Below, one piece after another: positions 1-6,905 of a DNA stretch of 12,174 nt (position 1 is the stretch's first letter; the number at the start of each line of letters is the position of its first letter). The stretch is from positions 1 through 12,174 of the forward strand of contig WJJB01000123.1 of the NCBI GenBank assembly GCA_014729935.1, written 5' to 3'. The translations under genes were made by a program, and so were the position numbers. The notes beneath the pieces are model-generated. The model saw only the letters and a program-made list of their open reading frames with translations. It did no database searches and was not told the DNA's origin. This stretch comes from Candidatus Bathyarchaeota archaeon. GTDB lineage: Archaea > Asgardarchaeota > Lokiarchaeia > Sigyniarchaeales > Sigyniarchaeaceae.

Positions 1-734
1 GGATCAATACCACGTGGTGCATGCAACCTCCTGGATATTCCAAGAGTCTTTGCCAAGAAATCTTATCACACGGGCACGAAATTGGCTTTCATTTTGATGC
101 CATCAGCAATGCTGGGAAGAAAAAGACCTTAAAAAGCATGTCACGCCTGTGGTCATTTACCGAGCTGGAACGGCAATTAAAAACGCTTCAAAAGCATACC
201 GGTGCATTCCCACTATACACGAACAAGAACCATTATACCCGATGGGAAGGCAGGACTGAATTCCTTGAATGGTGTGAAGAACTGGGTATCCGGGTCGATC
301 AAACAAAAGGACCATCAAAATGTGGCACCCAAGGATTCCCGTTCGGCTCCTGTCACCCGTGGCAAGCCATGAATATCGATGGCAAGCTGATTGGGTGCTT
401 GGAGATATCCTTTCAAAGCCAAGATTTCGGATTACAGGGACCTGAAGATACCATGGATATATTGCTCGATGGCGTCGTAAAAGCGGCTGGTGTTGCCCAC
501 GTCATCTTCCATCCTGCACATGCAACGAAACCGAGAGTAAATGCTCTCATGCATGAATTCATCACGAAATGCAAGGAACTCGGAGCCAGTTTCATGAAAA
601 GCAGGGATATCGGGGAATGGGTCTTCAAGCGGAAACTGGCCATCGCCAAGGGAATTCAAGATCTCGATGGCGCCAGCATCAAAGAAAGGGATCCAAGAAA
701 AAAAGATTGGGTACCCATCACCACCAATAGTTGA
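1..734 (+). CDS. NodB-like polysaccharide deacetylase family protein, 5' truncated by window edge
   Basis: The frame is open from base 3 with no upstream stop, so the N-terminus lies outside the window; the first internal ATG is at 21. The piece resembles the divergent carbohydrate-esterase 4 (NodB-fold) proteins often labelled polysaccharide deacetylase. Seen directly: GHEIGFHFD at about nt 72-98, FGSCHPW at 342-362 and FHPAH at 507-521, in the order expected for the second half of that barrel. In classical NodB enzymes the metal motif is H-[ST]-x-x-H. Here the first His (nt 90-92) is followed by FDAI, so the second His is absent, as in the GHEIGYHYE-type branch. The catalytic-Asp motif would lie off the left edge. 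The next gene, a sugar aminotransferase, starts 6 nt after the stop, which suggests a glycan or amino-sugar pathway. Substrate and activity are unknown. Confidence 0.65.
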   Translation, partial: INTTWCMQPPGYSKSLCQEILSHGHEIGFHFDAISNAGKKKTLKSMSRLWSFTELERQLKTLQKHTGAFPLYTNKNHYTRWEGRTEFLEWCEELGIRVDQTKGPSKCGTQGFPFGSCHPWQAMNIDGKLIGCLEISFQSQDFGLQGPEDTMDILLDGVVKAAGVAHVIFHPAHATKPRVNALMHEFITKCKELGASFMKSRDIGEWVFKRKLAIAKGIQDLDGASIKERDPRKKDWVPITTNS

Positions 735-740
735 TTTCAC

Positions 741-1937
741 ATGCGGAAGAAGGAAAAAAAAGTATTCGAGAAGTTTGGAGTGGCTGAGAAAACACAGCTG
801 GGAGACGTGATTGATTCGGGAGACTTGTTCTATCTAAAGGGAAAAAAAACCAAGAACTTGTGCAAGAAAATACAAAAACACTTTAGCATCAAGCATTGCG
901 CGACGATGTCTTCAGGTACCGCTGCCATTCATTCGGCGATTGGTGCATTGGAGCTGGTTCCCGGGAAGGAGGTAATCACATCACCCATAACCGACATGGG
1001 AACCTTGATTGGTATCCTTTACCAGAACTTGATACCTGTATTTGCAGACGTGGATTCAAGAACATACAACATCCACTCCGAATCTATCAGGGAAAAAATT
1101 AGTGATTCTACTGCTGCTATCGTGGTTGTGCACCTTGCTGGCAACCCGGCACGCATGGATGAAATCTTAGCACTAGCAGCTGAGCATGACCTCCCGGTTA
1201 TCGAGGATTGTGCTCAAGCGTATGGAGCCAAGGCCAAGGGGAAGAATGTTGGCACGGTGGGTAATATCGGTTGTTTCTCGCTCAACGCGTTCAAGCATAT
1301 TTCCAGTGGTGATGGGGGGTTTATAATCACCAATGACAAGGAACTTTACCTTCGTGCGCACAATTTCGCAGACAAATCCTACGATCGCTTGGACACGGGA
1401 AGGCGATTGACCATCCTTGCACCGTGTTACCGAATAACAGAACTTCAATCAGCAGTTGCTCTTGCCCAGTTTGAAAAGCTTGAATATATTGTATCGAAAC
1501 GGCACGAGCTTGGTTCAAATTTCAACGCGGGGATCGAGGGACTGGAAGGAATCCAATCTCACCATGTTAAAGAAGGAGATTATTGCAGTTACTGGTTCAC
1601 CATGATTCGCATAGATGAACACCTCTTGTGCCCCCGGGAGGAATTCGTGGCTGCCTTGAAAGCAGAGGGTGTGCCTGCAAGTGCTGGTTACATTCCAAGA
1701 CCAATTTACATGGAACCAGTGTTCCAGGAGAAATCATTCTTTCCTGGAGGGCGGTGGCCCGCGGAAATCATGGCTGGAAAGCAACATGATTACATCCCTG
1801 GCGCGTGTCCAGTCGCTGAAAAGGTGCTTGAAACTGCAATCAGGATCTCAATCAACGAGTCACAGGATCTCGGTCAAGTGAACCGATGGGTTGAAAAATT
1901 TAAGGAAATACACGAATTCTACATTTCAGGAGATTGA
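741..1937 (+). CDS. DegT/DnrJ/EryC1/StrS-family PLP aminotransferase
   Basis: A 398-aa protein, within the usual 370-420 aa of this family, which transfers an amino group from Glu or Gln to a keto-sugar or inosose using pyridoxal phosphate. Fold-type I landmarks appear in order: phosphate-binding SSGTAA (residues 57-62), HLAGNPARMDEI, EDCAQAYGA with Asp156 expected to pair with the pyridine nitrogen, and SLNAFKHISSGDGG with Lys185 as the Schiff-base lysine. The loop around Lys185 is closer to the inosose/aminodeoxysugar aminotransferases than to the common SFHxTK form, but the substrate cannot be read from sequence. The start is ATG, 6 nt after the deacetylase stop; no Shine-Dalgarno is visible, so translation may be coupled to the upstream gene. 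The methyltransferase follows after another 6 nt. Likely role: an amino-sugar for a surface glycan or glycolipid. Confidence 0.85.
   Translation: MRKKEKKVFEKFGVAEKTQLGDVIDSGDLFYLKGKKTKNLCKKIQKHFSIKHCATMSSGTAAIHSAIGALELVPGKEVITSPITDMGTLIGILYQNLIPVFADVDSRTYNIHSESIREKISDSTAAIVVVHLAGNPARMDEILALAAEHDLPVIEDCAQAYGAKAKGKNVGTVGNIGCFSLNAFKHISSGDGGFIITNDKELYLRAHNFADKSYDRLDTGRRLTILAPCYRITELQSAVALAQFEKLEYIVSKRHELGSNFNAGIEGLEGIQSHHVKEGDYCSYWFTMIRIDEHLLCPREEFVAALKAEGVPASAGYIPRPIYMEPVFQEKSFFPGGRWPAEIMAGKQHDYIPGACPVAEKVLETAIRISINESQDLGQVNRWVEKFKEIHEFYISGD
1928..1934 (+). promoter_or_regulatory. Ribosome binding site that fixes the TTG start of the methyltransferase
   Basis: AGGAGAT lies inside the last codons of the aminotransferase gene, 9 nt before TTG at 1944. 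No ATG or GTG of the same frame lies nearby, so this site supports the unusual TTG start and independent initiation within a shared transcript. Confidence 0.6.
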
Positions 1938-1943
1938 AATCGA

Positions 1944-4385
1944 TTGAAACCTGCTAAAAATGATGAAAATAGCAGCTCAAATAATCTTGACGTGCATGAA
2001 GCGATCGTGCAACTATCAAGGAACCTGGAGGCATTCATCGAACCGATCATCTCCGATCTCACACGGAACGAACCTAATTCCACCCGGGCTTTCCCCTGCC
2101 TCATGGCGATCGTGAGGGAAATGCAACGAGTGATGGTAAACCCGTCAATTAAGATGCTGGCAGATGACATCGCGCAAGCATTGGCATTTCACGCGATATC
2201 GGATGCAAAACCTTACATGGTGAATGATACTACCCTTTTGGGGAAAGCCATAAACGAAATCAAGCAATCGGGAATATTAAAGCAATTAAATGAAAAAATC
2301 CCGGTAAGGCCAAAACTTGAAAATATCTGCCGACCGTACGAGGAATTCTTGAAGGTGCACGATCCCTCCAGGAGAAGGTACAGGGGCGTGTTTTATACCC
2401 CGCACGAGATCGTCCATTTCATGATTGAAGCATTGCAATGGATATTGCAGCAAGATCTTGAAATGATGGATGGATTATGCAATGAAAAAGTCAGGTTTTT
2501 CGACCCAGCAGCGGGGACTGGAATTTTCCTTGTCGAAGCTTTTCTAAAGGTGCTTGAAAAAACCGCGGATGGAAACAGTGCCAAGCATCATTTACTTGAG
2601 CATTTTTCCGGCAATGAAATACTCCTTCCTGCAGTTTTACTCGCTCGTGAGCGAATTTCCAGATTAATGGTATCCCATGGCATCAATCTGGGACACCATG
2701 AAAAGATCCCGGTGTATCATTCAAATTCGCTCTCGAATCTCCAGGGTGATTTGGATGGGAAGGGGGGGAAAAATACCACGATCCTCATTGCAGCAAATCC
2801 CCCGTATTCGGTGAGCTCAGCCAATAAACAGCCAAGCATCGAGGAACTCATGAAAGATTACAAGAAACACCTGAACGAAAGAAACATTCAACCTTTAAGC
2901 GATGATTATATCAAGTTCTTCCGGATGGCACATCATCTTATCCAGCTGAATGGCAAGGGAGTAATCGCATTCGTGACTAATAATGCATGGTTGTACAAGG
3001 TTATTCACCGGCGAATGCGTGAATCAATTCTGGAAACGTTCAATAAAATATACATCATCAATTTACACGGCAATGCAAACATTGGGGAACGTGCTCCTGA
3101 TGGTTCTCCCGATGGAAACGTTTTTGGAATTAGAGTGGGTGTTTCCATCGTATTTCTCGTGAAGGCAGCCGGGTTGAAAACCAGCATTTATTACCATGAT
3201 TTGCAGGGAACCGTGGCTTCCAAGCTCTCATATCTCGCTTCCAAGGGAATGGAACAGGTACCCTTCAAAAAATTGGAGGTAAAACGCCCATACTTCTTCA
3301 TGGTTCCCATGAATCTTGATTATTGGGAGAAATACAGGAAATTCCCTGGATTGGATGAAATTTTCAAGGAATCAATTATTGGCGTCAAAACACACCGGGA
3401 TGGCTTCATCGTTGATTTTTCAAGGGAAAATGTGAGAAAAAAAATTCGTGAATTCCTTGATCCTTCCTTTTCCACGCAATCCTTGAAGGAAAAATACAGG
3501 ATCAATGGTAAAATGAAGAAAATACAGAAAGCAAGGGAAAAATTGCAGGATGATGGATTCCAAGAAGAGAGGATCATCCATTATGCATACCGGGTGCACG
3601 ATGATCGATTCACGTACTACCATCCCTCGGTGATTACAAGGGACCGGCGAGGGGTCATGAAGCACATGAAACAGGATAACTTGGCATTAATTTCAACCAG
3701 ATTATTAAGTTCCAAGAAATTCACTCACGTGTTTGCATCGACCTGTATTGGTGATATCGGTTTTTTATCATCCAGGACGAGTGAAAGTGCTTATTTTTTC
3801 CCATTGAAATTAACTCGTGAAACAAGCAAGCGCGACAAAAAGGTGGAATCCAACCTATCGAGTGGTTTCATCAGGATGTTGGAAGAAAAAGTTTCATTGA
3901 AACTGAGATCCCCCCGGGATGCCTTCTCGTATATCTATGCAATCCTTCATTCCGAACAATATCGGGAAAGGTACGCGGAATTCCTTCGATTCAATTTCCC
4001 ACGGATTCCAGTGGTGGATAATGCGAGGGATTTTTGGAAACTTGTATCCATCGGTGAACGGCTTATCCAATATCACGCGGGAAAGGAAGAAGATACGATG
4101 CATGCCAGTCGTCTCACGCTCGAGGGGGATGGAACCGTGAAGAAAATATCCTATTCAAGGCAAAAGCAAGCAATCCAGTTGAATGAACACGGATGCATCT
4201 TCCCCGTTTCTCCAAATGCATGGAGGGCAAGAATTGGAAGCTATAATGTGTTAAAAAAATGGTTGAAGGGAAGGAAGGGCAATATTCTCGATAAAAGTGA
4301 TCTATTCACCCTGGAACGCATCATTCATTCCTTGGAACAGACTGAACTAATCCAAGAGAAATTGGCACTAATACAAATTCCCTGA
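1944..4385 (+). CDS. N6-adenine DNA methyltransferase with Type ISP-like specificity domain, lacking nuclease and helicase
   Basis: An 813-aa protein. A helical N-terminal segment (about 1-147) leads into GVFYTP (148-153), a common lead-in to gamma-class adenine methylases. AdoMet motif I is FDPAAGTG (186-193) and catalytic motif IV is NPPYS (285-289), which mark an N6-adenine methylase. The C-terminal part resembles the Type ISP (LlaBIII/LlaGI-like) recognition domain: DDRFTYY (553-559), ISTRLLSSKKFTHVF, and a terminal RIGSYNVLKKWLKGRKG (763-779). Full ISP enzymes exceed 1,500 aa because a nuclease and an SF2 helicase precede the methylase; both are missing here, and the coupler-like N-terminus begins at a good start. 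No restriction partner is visible in the window. It may therefore act in epigenetic marking, or in self-protection with a distant partner. A broken locus is less likely, since methylase motifs and frame are intact. A G7/A5 run at 2762-2773 is an indel-prone spot, but the frame continues through it. Confidence 0.85.
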   Translation: MKPAKNDENSSSNNLDVHEAIVQLSRNLEAFIEPIISDLTRNEPNSTRAFPCLMAIVREMQRVMVNPSIKMLADDIAQALAFHAISDAKPYMVNDTTLLGKAINEIKQSGILKQLNEKIPVRPKLENICRPYEEFLKVHDPSRRRYRGVFYTPHEIVHFMIEALQWILQQDLEMMDGLCNEKVRFFDPAAGTGIFLVEAFLKVLEKTADGNSAKHHLLEHFSGNEILLPAVLLARERISRLMVSHGINLGHHEKIPVYHSNSLSNLQGDLDGKGGKNTTILIAANPPYSVSSANKQPSIEELMKDYKKHLNERNIQPLSDDYIKFFRMAHHLIQLNGKGVIAFVTNNAWLYKVIHRRMRESILETFNKIYIINLHGNANIGERAPDGSPDGNVFGIRVGVSIVFLVKAAGLKTSIYYHDLQGTVASKLSYLASKGMEQVPFKKLEVKRPYFFMVPMNLDYWEKYRKFPGLDEIFKESIIGVKTHRDGFIVDFSRENVRKKIREFLDPSFSTQSLKEKYRINGKMKKIQKAREKLQDDGFQEERIIHYAYRVHDDRFTYYHPSVITRDRRGVMKHMKQDNLALISTRLLSSKKFTHVFASTCIGDIGFLSSRTSESAYFFPLKLTRETSKRDKKVESNLSSGFIRMLEEKVSLKLRSPRDAFSYIYAILHSEQYRERYAEFLRFNFPRIPVVDNARDFWKLVSIGERLIQYHAGKEEDTMHASRLTLEGDGTVKKISYSRQKQAIQLNEHGCIFPVSPNAWRARIGSYNVLKKWLKGRKGNILDKSDLFTLERIIHSLEQTELIQEKLALIQIP

Positions 4386-4425
4386 GTAATGCCCGGGAGA
4401 ATCAGTTGATTGAAGAGGCACGTTT

Positions 4426-4439
4426 ACTTTTTTAATTAC
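4426..4439 (+). promoter_or_regulatory. T-rich TATA-like promoter for the gelsolin operon, or terminator of the upstream operon
   Basis: ACTTTTTTAATTAC lies about 45 nt after the methyltransferase stop. As a TATA-like box it would place a transcript start near 4455-4460, just before the GGTGGA at 4462-4467. The same six-T run could instead end the upstream transcript, since archaeal termination needs only a T tract. Sequence alone cannot separate the two roles, and both could apply. Confidence 0.35.
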
Positions 4440-4474
4440 GGGATGGTGACTAGTACTATAGTGGTGGAATCCCC

Positions 4475-4630
4475 TTGCAAAATGTATCACTCCAGGGCTA
4501 TAGAGTCTGCAAGGTACTTTGCAATGGGTGCACTCTTGGAACTGCACCTTCTCAAGTTCATGGACCACCATTGATCGAACTGGACGAAGGTGAAGGAATA
4601 ATGGCTGTACACTGGAATTTCATGACCTGA
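4475..4630 (+). CDS. Possible 51-aa leader protein with CxxxCxxC motif upstream of gelsolin
   Basis: A short frame opens at TTG 4475, preceded by GGTGGA (4462-4467) at a 7-nt spacing, and ends at TGA 4628-4630. The peptide contains VCKVLCNGCTLG, a CxxxCxxC cluster, and ends in a stretch starting PPLIELDEGEG that reads like protein. It fills the gap between a T-rich promoter-like stretch and the gelsolin ribosome binding site at 4646. Against it: the start is TTG, it is short, and purine bias at first codon positions is modest. A second reading is a 9-aa mini-ORF from ATG 4601 in the same frame, behind a strong AGGTGAAGG (4588-4596). Family unrecognised. Confidence 0.3.
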   Translation: MQNVSLQGYRVCKVLCNGCTLGTAPSQVHGPPLIELDEGEGIMAVHWNFMT

Positions 4631-4645
4631 GAGACCAATATGTCT

Positions 4646-4651
4646 AGGTGA
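4646..4651 (+). promoter_or_regulatory. Strong ribosome binding site deciding the gelsolin start
   Basis: AGGTGA matches the archaeal anti-Shine-Dalgarno well and sits 5 nt before ATG 4657. An upstream GTG at 4648 in the same frame lies inside this site, so ATG 4657 is the better start. Confidence 0.6.
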
Positions 4652-4656
4652 ATAGG

Positions 4657-5286
4657 ATGAAAATATACATGGTGCAATCTGGTGAATTAGCAGAGATCGA
4701 TGCCCTCGTGTTTTCCTCGGGGGATTCTTACGTTGTCGATGACGAGACGGAAAGAGTTATATGGCTTTGGCACGGGATAAATGCATCACCTGATGAAAAA
4801 GGGAGCGCGGCTGCAATCGCTAAGAAATGGGACGAGACGCGAGGAAAGGCATCACGGGTGATCACGATAGACCAAGGAGATGCCACCGATGATGCCCATC
4901 GCTTCAAAAAGAAATGCGCGGAGCTCGGAGGATTAAAAATTGTTGACAAGAACATTGCAGAGTCCTTCCTGACCCATTGGGAAAAGGAGAAAACACCCCC
5001 GATGCTTTTCAAGGTAAGCAGCGAGGAGGTCGGCGGTGATATCAATGCAATGGAATATATCCAAGTTGAACTGAAAAGGGAAAACCTGGATCCCGATGAT
5101 GTGATGCTTCTCTTCATTCCGGACGAGGACAAGACATACATCTGGGTCGGAAAGGGTGCCAATGTGAAGGAGAAAATCAAGGGAGGGCAAGTTGCAAGGT
5201 CATTCGATAAGGACATGCCTGGCGTGCAGGACGAAATCTTCATCGAGGACGGAGACGAGCCCGATGAGTTCTGGTCCTACTTCTAA
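4657..5286 (+). CDS. Two-domain gelsolin-like protein (predicted actin-binding regulator)
   Basis: A 209-aa protein made of two gelsolin-type repeats and nothing else. Repeat 1 (about 1-108) has SGDSYVVDD (21-29) followed by VIWLWHG (34-40) and the charged helix starting SPDEKGSAAA (44-53). Repeat 2 (about 115-209) has MLFKVS, DDVMLLFIPDED (147-158), YIWVGKGAN (161-169) and a final EPDEFWSYF (201-209), the usual end of a gelsolin repeat. In eukaryotes such repeats bind, sever or cap actin under calcium control; two-repeat proteins of this size from Asgard archaea have been shown to act on actin. The acidic residues around GD22-23 and in the DPDD and DGDEPDE stretches could bind calcium, but no site is proven. 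There is no signal peptide or membrane segment, so it should be cytosolic. The downstream zinc-ribbon gene starts inside this gene's last codons, which implies co-translation. Confidence 0.87.
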   Translation: MKIYMVQSGELAEIDALVFSSGDSYVVDDETERVIWLWHGINASPDEKGSAAAIAKKWDETRGKASRVITIDQGDATDDAHRFKKKCAELGGLKIVDKNIAESFLTHWEKEKTPPMLFKVSSEEVGGDINAMEYIQVELKRENLDPDDVMLLFIPDEDKTYIWVGKGANVKEKIKGGQVARSFDKDMPGVQDEIFIEDGDEPDEFWSYF

Positions 5287-5515
5287 ATCCTTCTTTTTTT
5301 GCATTTTTTGTGGTACCAAGGTTCAAAAGGTCAAAACATTTCCCTGCTGCAAAACATGCGCTACCCGGTGTAACATGGCATGCAGGGCATCTCCTACCGA
5401 GCAAACTGCTCTTTTTTGCGTGAATTGTGGTCAAGCAGCGTATATCACCATGAGAGAACCAACATGTTATGGTTGCAAGGAAAAGAAAGAAGTGGAAGAC
5501 GGGAATTATCATTGA
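5264..5515 (+). CDS. Small multi-cysteine zinc-ribbon protein coupled to gelsolin
   Basis: An 83-aa protein with eleven cysteines in ribbon-like knuckles: C13xxC16, C28-C29xxC32, C36, C40, C52xxC55 (CVNCG) and C68xxC71 (CYGC). The natural pairings give two treble-clef or zinc-ribbon units, 13/16 with 29/32 and 52/55 with 68/71; C36 and C40 are spare and could form a third site. ATG 5264 is chosen because GGAG (5251-5254) precedes it at 9 nt and it starts the cysteine-rich part promptly; it lies 23 nt inside the gelsolin gene in another frame. The frame stays open further upstream to a possible ATG at 5192, but that part lies wholly within gelsolin and lacks such a site. The overlap suggests a fixed ratio with gelsolin and possibly a physical complex. 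Family not recognised; no catalytic motif seen. Confidence 0.72.
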   Translation: MSSGPTSKSFFFCIFCGTKVQKVKTFPCCKTCATRCNMACRASPTEQTALFCVNCGQAAYITMREPTCYGCKEKKEVEDGNYH

Positions 5516-5655
5516 ACTACCACTGCCTAAACTAAAGGACGTGGCTTTCTGGCGGAATACGGGTAAAATCGTGAGCCGCATATTCATTAGCAGGATATAG
5601 CTTCAGTTTCTTGGGCCACCTTAACGTTCTTCCCTTTGTTTCAACTTCCAAGCGA

Positions 5656-5664
5656 TTTTTTTTT
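5656..5664 (+). terminator. Nine-T run, likely end of the gelsolin operon transcript
   Basis: An uninterrupted run of nine T residues lies 141 nt after the zinc-ribbon stop and before the next gene. Archaeal RNA polymerase can terminate at such tracts without a hairpin. The rest of 5516-5753 shows no convincing gene; a 26-aa frame from ATG 5667 is too short to support. Confidence 0.35.
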
Positions 5665-5722
5665 AGATGAGTAAAAAGCAAATGCCTGCTGGCAATTCCC
5701 GCATCATGGGTATCATCATCAC

Positions 5723-5731
5723 CATTAAAAC
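5723..5731 (+). promoter_or_regulatory. Weak TATA-like box before the sugar isomerase
   Basis: CATTAAAAC lies about 27 nt before ATG 5754, and no Shine-Dalgarno precedes that ATG. The spacing fits a leaderless archaeal transcript, but the box departs from the TTTATATA-type consensus. Confidence 0.25.
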
Positions 5732-5753
5732 CACTAGATCACAATGATAATAC

Positions 5754-6863
5754 ATGGCATACACGTTAGCTGATCTCAGGTACCAGCAAATCATCAGGGA
5801 ACCTGCAGATCTAAAAAAACACATGCGGGATTTCAAGTTGGAACCGAAATTTTCAGTCGGAATCTGGTATTTTAGCCCTGGAGGCGGTCGGTTCCACGAT
5901 AGATACATTCCAGAAATGAAGATCGAAGAACGTCTTGATCTTGCCAGAGAGATGGCGGACTTGGGTATCACCGGCATTGAAGCTCACTATCCAGCAGAGA
6001 TCAATGAAGATAATCTTCACTTGTACAAGGACTTGGAAAAAGACACTGGTATTGGCGTTGTTGGCATTCCATTTAGTCATTTTTACGACAAGATATTCGA
6101 GTTTGGTGCCCTGTCAAATCCTGACTCGCAGGTGCGTGAAAAAGCAATTGAAATCGCCGTGAATGGATTAAACCTTGTGAAGGAGATCGGTGCGCGGTGC
6201 GCGATTTCTTGGCCAGGGATTGATGGGTACCTGTATAAACTTGGCACGATTTATCCTTGGATGTGGAGAAATTTCGAGAAATCAATTGCCATTGCCATGG
6301 ATCGCGTGCCCGGGGTGCGCGTTGCCATAGAACCAAAACCCTATGAACCCGCTCCCAACAATATCTACCGGACCACGGCGGAAGGCATCCTGGCTGCCCA
6401 GCGCATCCAAGATCACCTAGAGAACGACGTGAATGTAGCTATATTGAAACAGGGCCATAATTTAGCATGCCTGAATCCTGAGATCGGCCACGTTACCATG
6501 GGCGGTGAACCGCTTGCAGCTGCCTTCAGCCTTGTGGGAATGCACGCGATGCTGGCTCACACCCATTGGAATAGCCAACCATTCGGGAATTATGATCAGG
6601 ATTTGAATGTCGGGGTGGTGAAACTTCAAGAGGCAATTGCTTTAATGTATACCTTGAAGATCATGGGATACAGGGAATTCTTTGGCATCGATATCAATCC
6701 CGAACGCATGCCAGTATTGAAGGCGGTTGAAATAAATACGAAAGTAATAACCCGGATTAACGAGAAAATCGAAACATTACCCCATGAAGAGATCATAGAC
6801 ATGTATCTTGATCCTATGAGCCACCGGGGGGATCTAGAGTTGCTTCTCGCAGATTGGATTTAG
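5754..6863 (+). CDS. Xylose/L-rhamnose-isomerase-like TIM-barrel sugar isomerase
   Basis: A 369-aa cytosolic protein of the xylose isomerase-like barrel superfamily, which interconverts aldoses and ketoses with two divalent metals. The metal shell can be traced in order: Glu193 in IEPKPYEP, Glu243 and His246 in NPEIGHVTMGG, Asp281 and Asp283 in YDQDLNVG, and Asp313 in FGIDINPER. The base-region His is probably His78 in EAHYP. The position that is Asp in xylose isomerase (IDLN) is His271 here (THWN), as in L-rhamnose isomerase, so the site is a hybrid and the substrate is uncertain. The length is between the two families' usual sizes. The start is ATG 5754 with no ribosome binding site, so it may be leaderless; ATG 5823 is the next in-frame option. 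It stands alone on its strand and converges with the kinase gene. Confidence 0.82.
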   Translation: MAYTLADLRYQQIIREPADLKKHMRDFKLEPKFSVGIWYFSPGGGRFHDRYIPEMKIEERLDLAREMADLGITGIEAHYPAEINEDNLHLYKDLEKDTGIGVVGIPFSHFYDKIFEFGALSNPDSQVREKAIEIAVNGLNLVKEIGARCAISWPGIDGYLYKLGTIYPWMWRNFEKSIAIAMDRVPGVRVAIEPKPYEPAPNNIYRTTAEGILAAQRIQDHLENDVNVAILKQGHNLACLNPEIGHVTMGGEPLAAAFSLVGMHAMLAHTHWNSQPFGNYDQDLNVGVVKLQEAIALMYTLKIMGYREFFGIDINPERMPVLKAVEINTKVITRINEKIETLPHEEIIDMYLDPMSHRGDLELLLADWI

Positions 6864-6878
6864 CCTCTTGGCGAGAAG
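6843..6878 (+). terminator. Inverted repeat spanning the isomerase stop codon
   Basis: CTTCTCGC (6843-6850) and GCGAGAAG (6871-6878) are exact reverse complements separated by 20 nt. The stop codon (6861-6863) lies in the loop. The position between two convergent genes fits a transcript-end structure, but no T-run follows, so a terminator role is only an inference. Confidence 0.3.
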
Positions 6879-6905
6879 TCCCCCGCAGTCATTCATGCCG
6901 GTTCT

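Noticed and set aside
432..740. Minus-strand open frames opposite the deacetylase
   Set aside because: The plus frame has family motifs and a tight operon link; the opposite frames have none.
2762..2773. Seven-G then five-A run suggesting a frameshift in the methyltransferase
   Set aside because: The frame and motif order continue correctly on both sides, with NPPYS following at once.
4462..4480. GGTGGAATCCCC looked like the end of a tRNA
   Set aside because: No cloverleaf, T-loop or acceptor stem can be built around it.
4368..4571. Minus-strand frame with a CTHCKVPC motif
   Set aside because: The Cys pattern mirrors the plus-strand Cys codons at the same place; the plus-strand frame has a ribosome binding site and promoter-like context, the minus one does not.
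4728..5243. 171-aa minus-strand open frame opposite the gelsolin gene
   Set aside because: It is Ser/Pro-rich with no ribosome binding site or family likeness, and lies wholly opposite a well-supported gene.
5667..5747. 26-aa open frame before the isomerase
   Set aside because: Too short, no ribosome binding site, and it directly follows a T-run that is better explained as a terminator.
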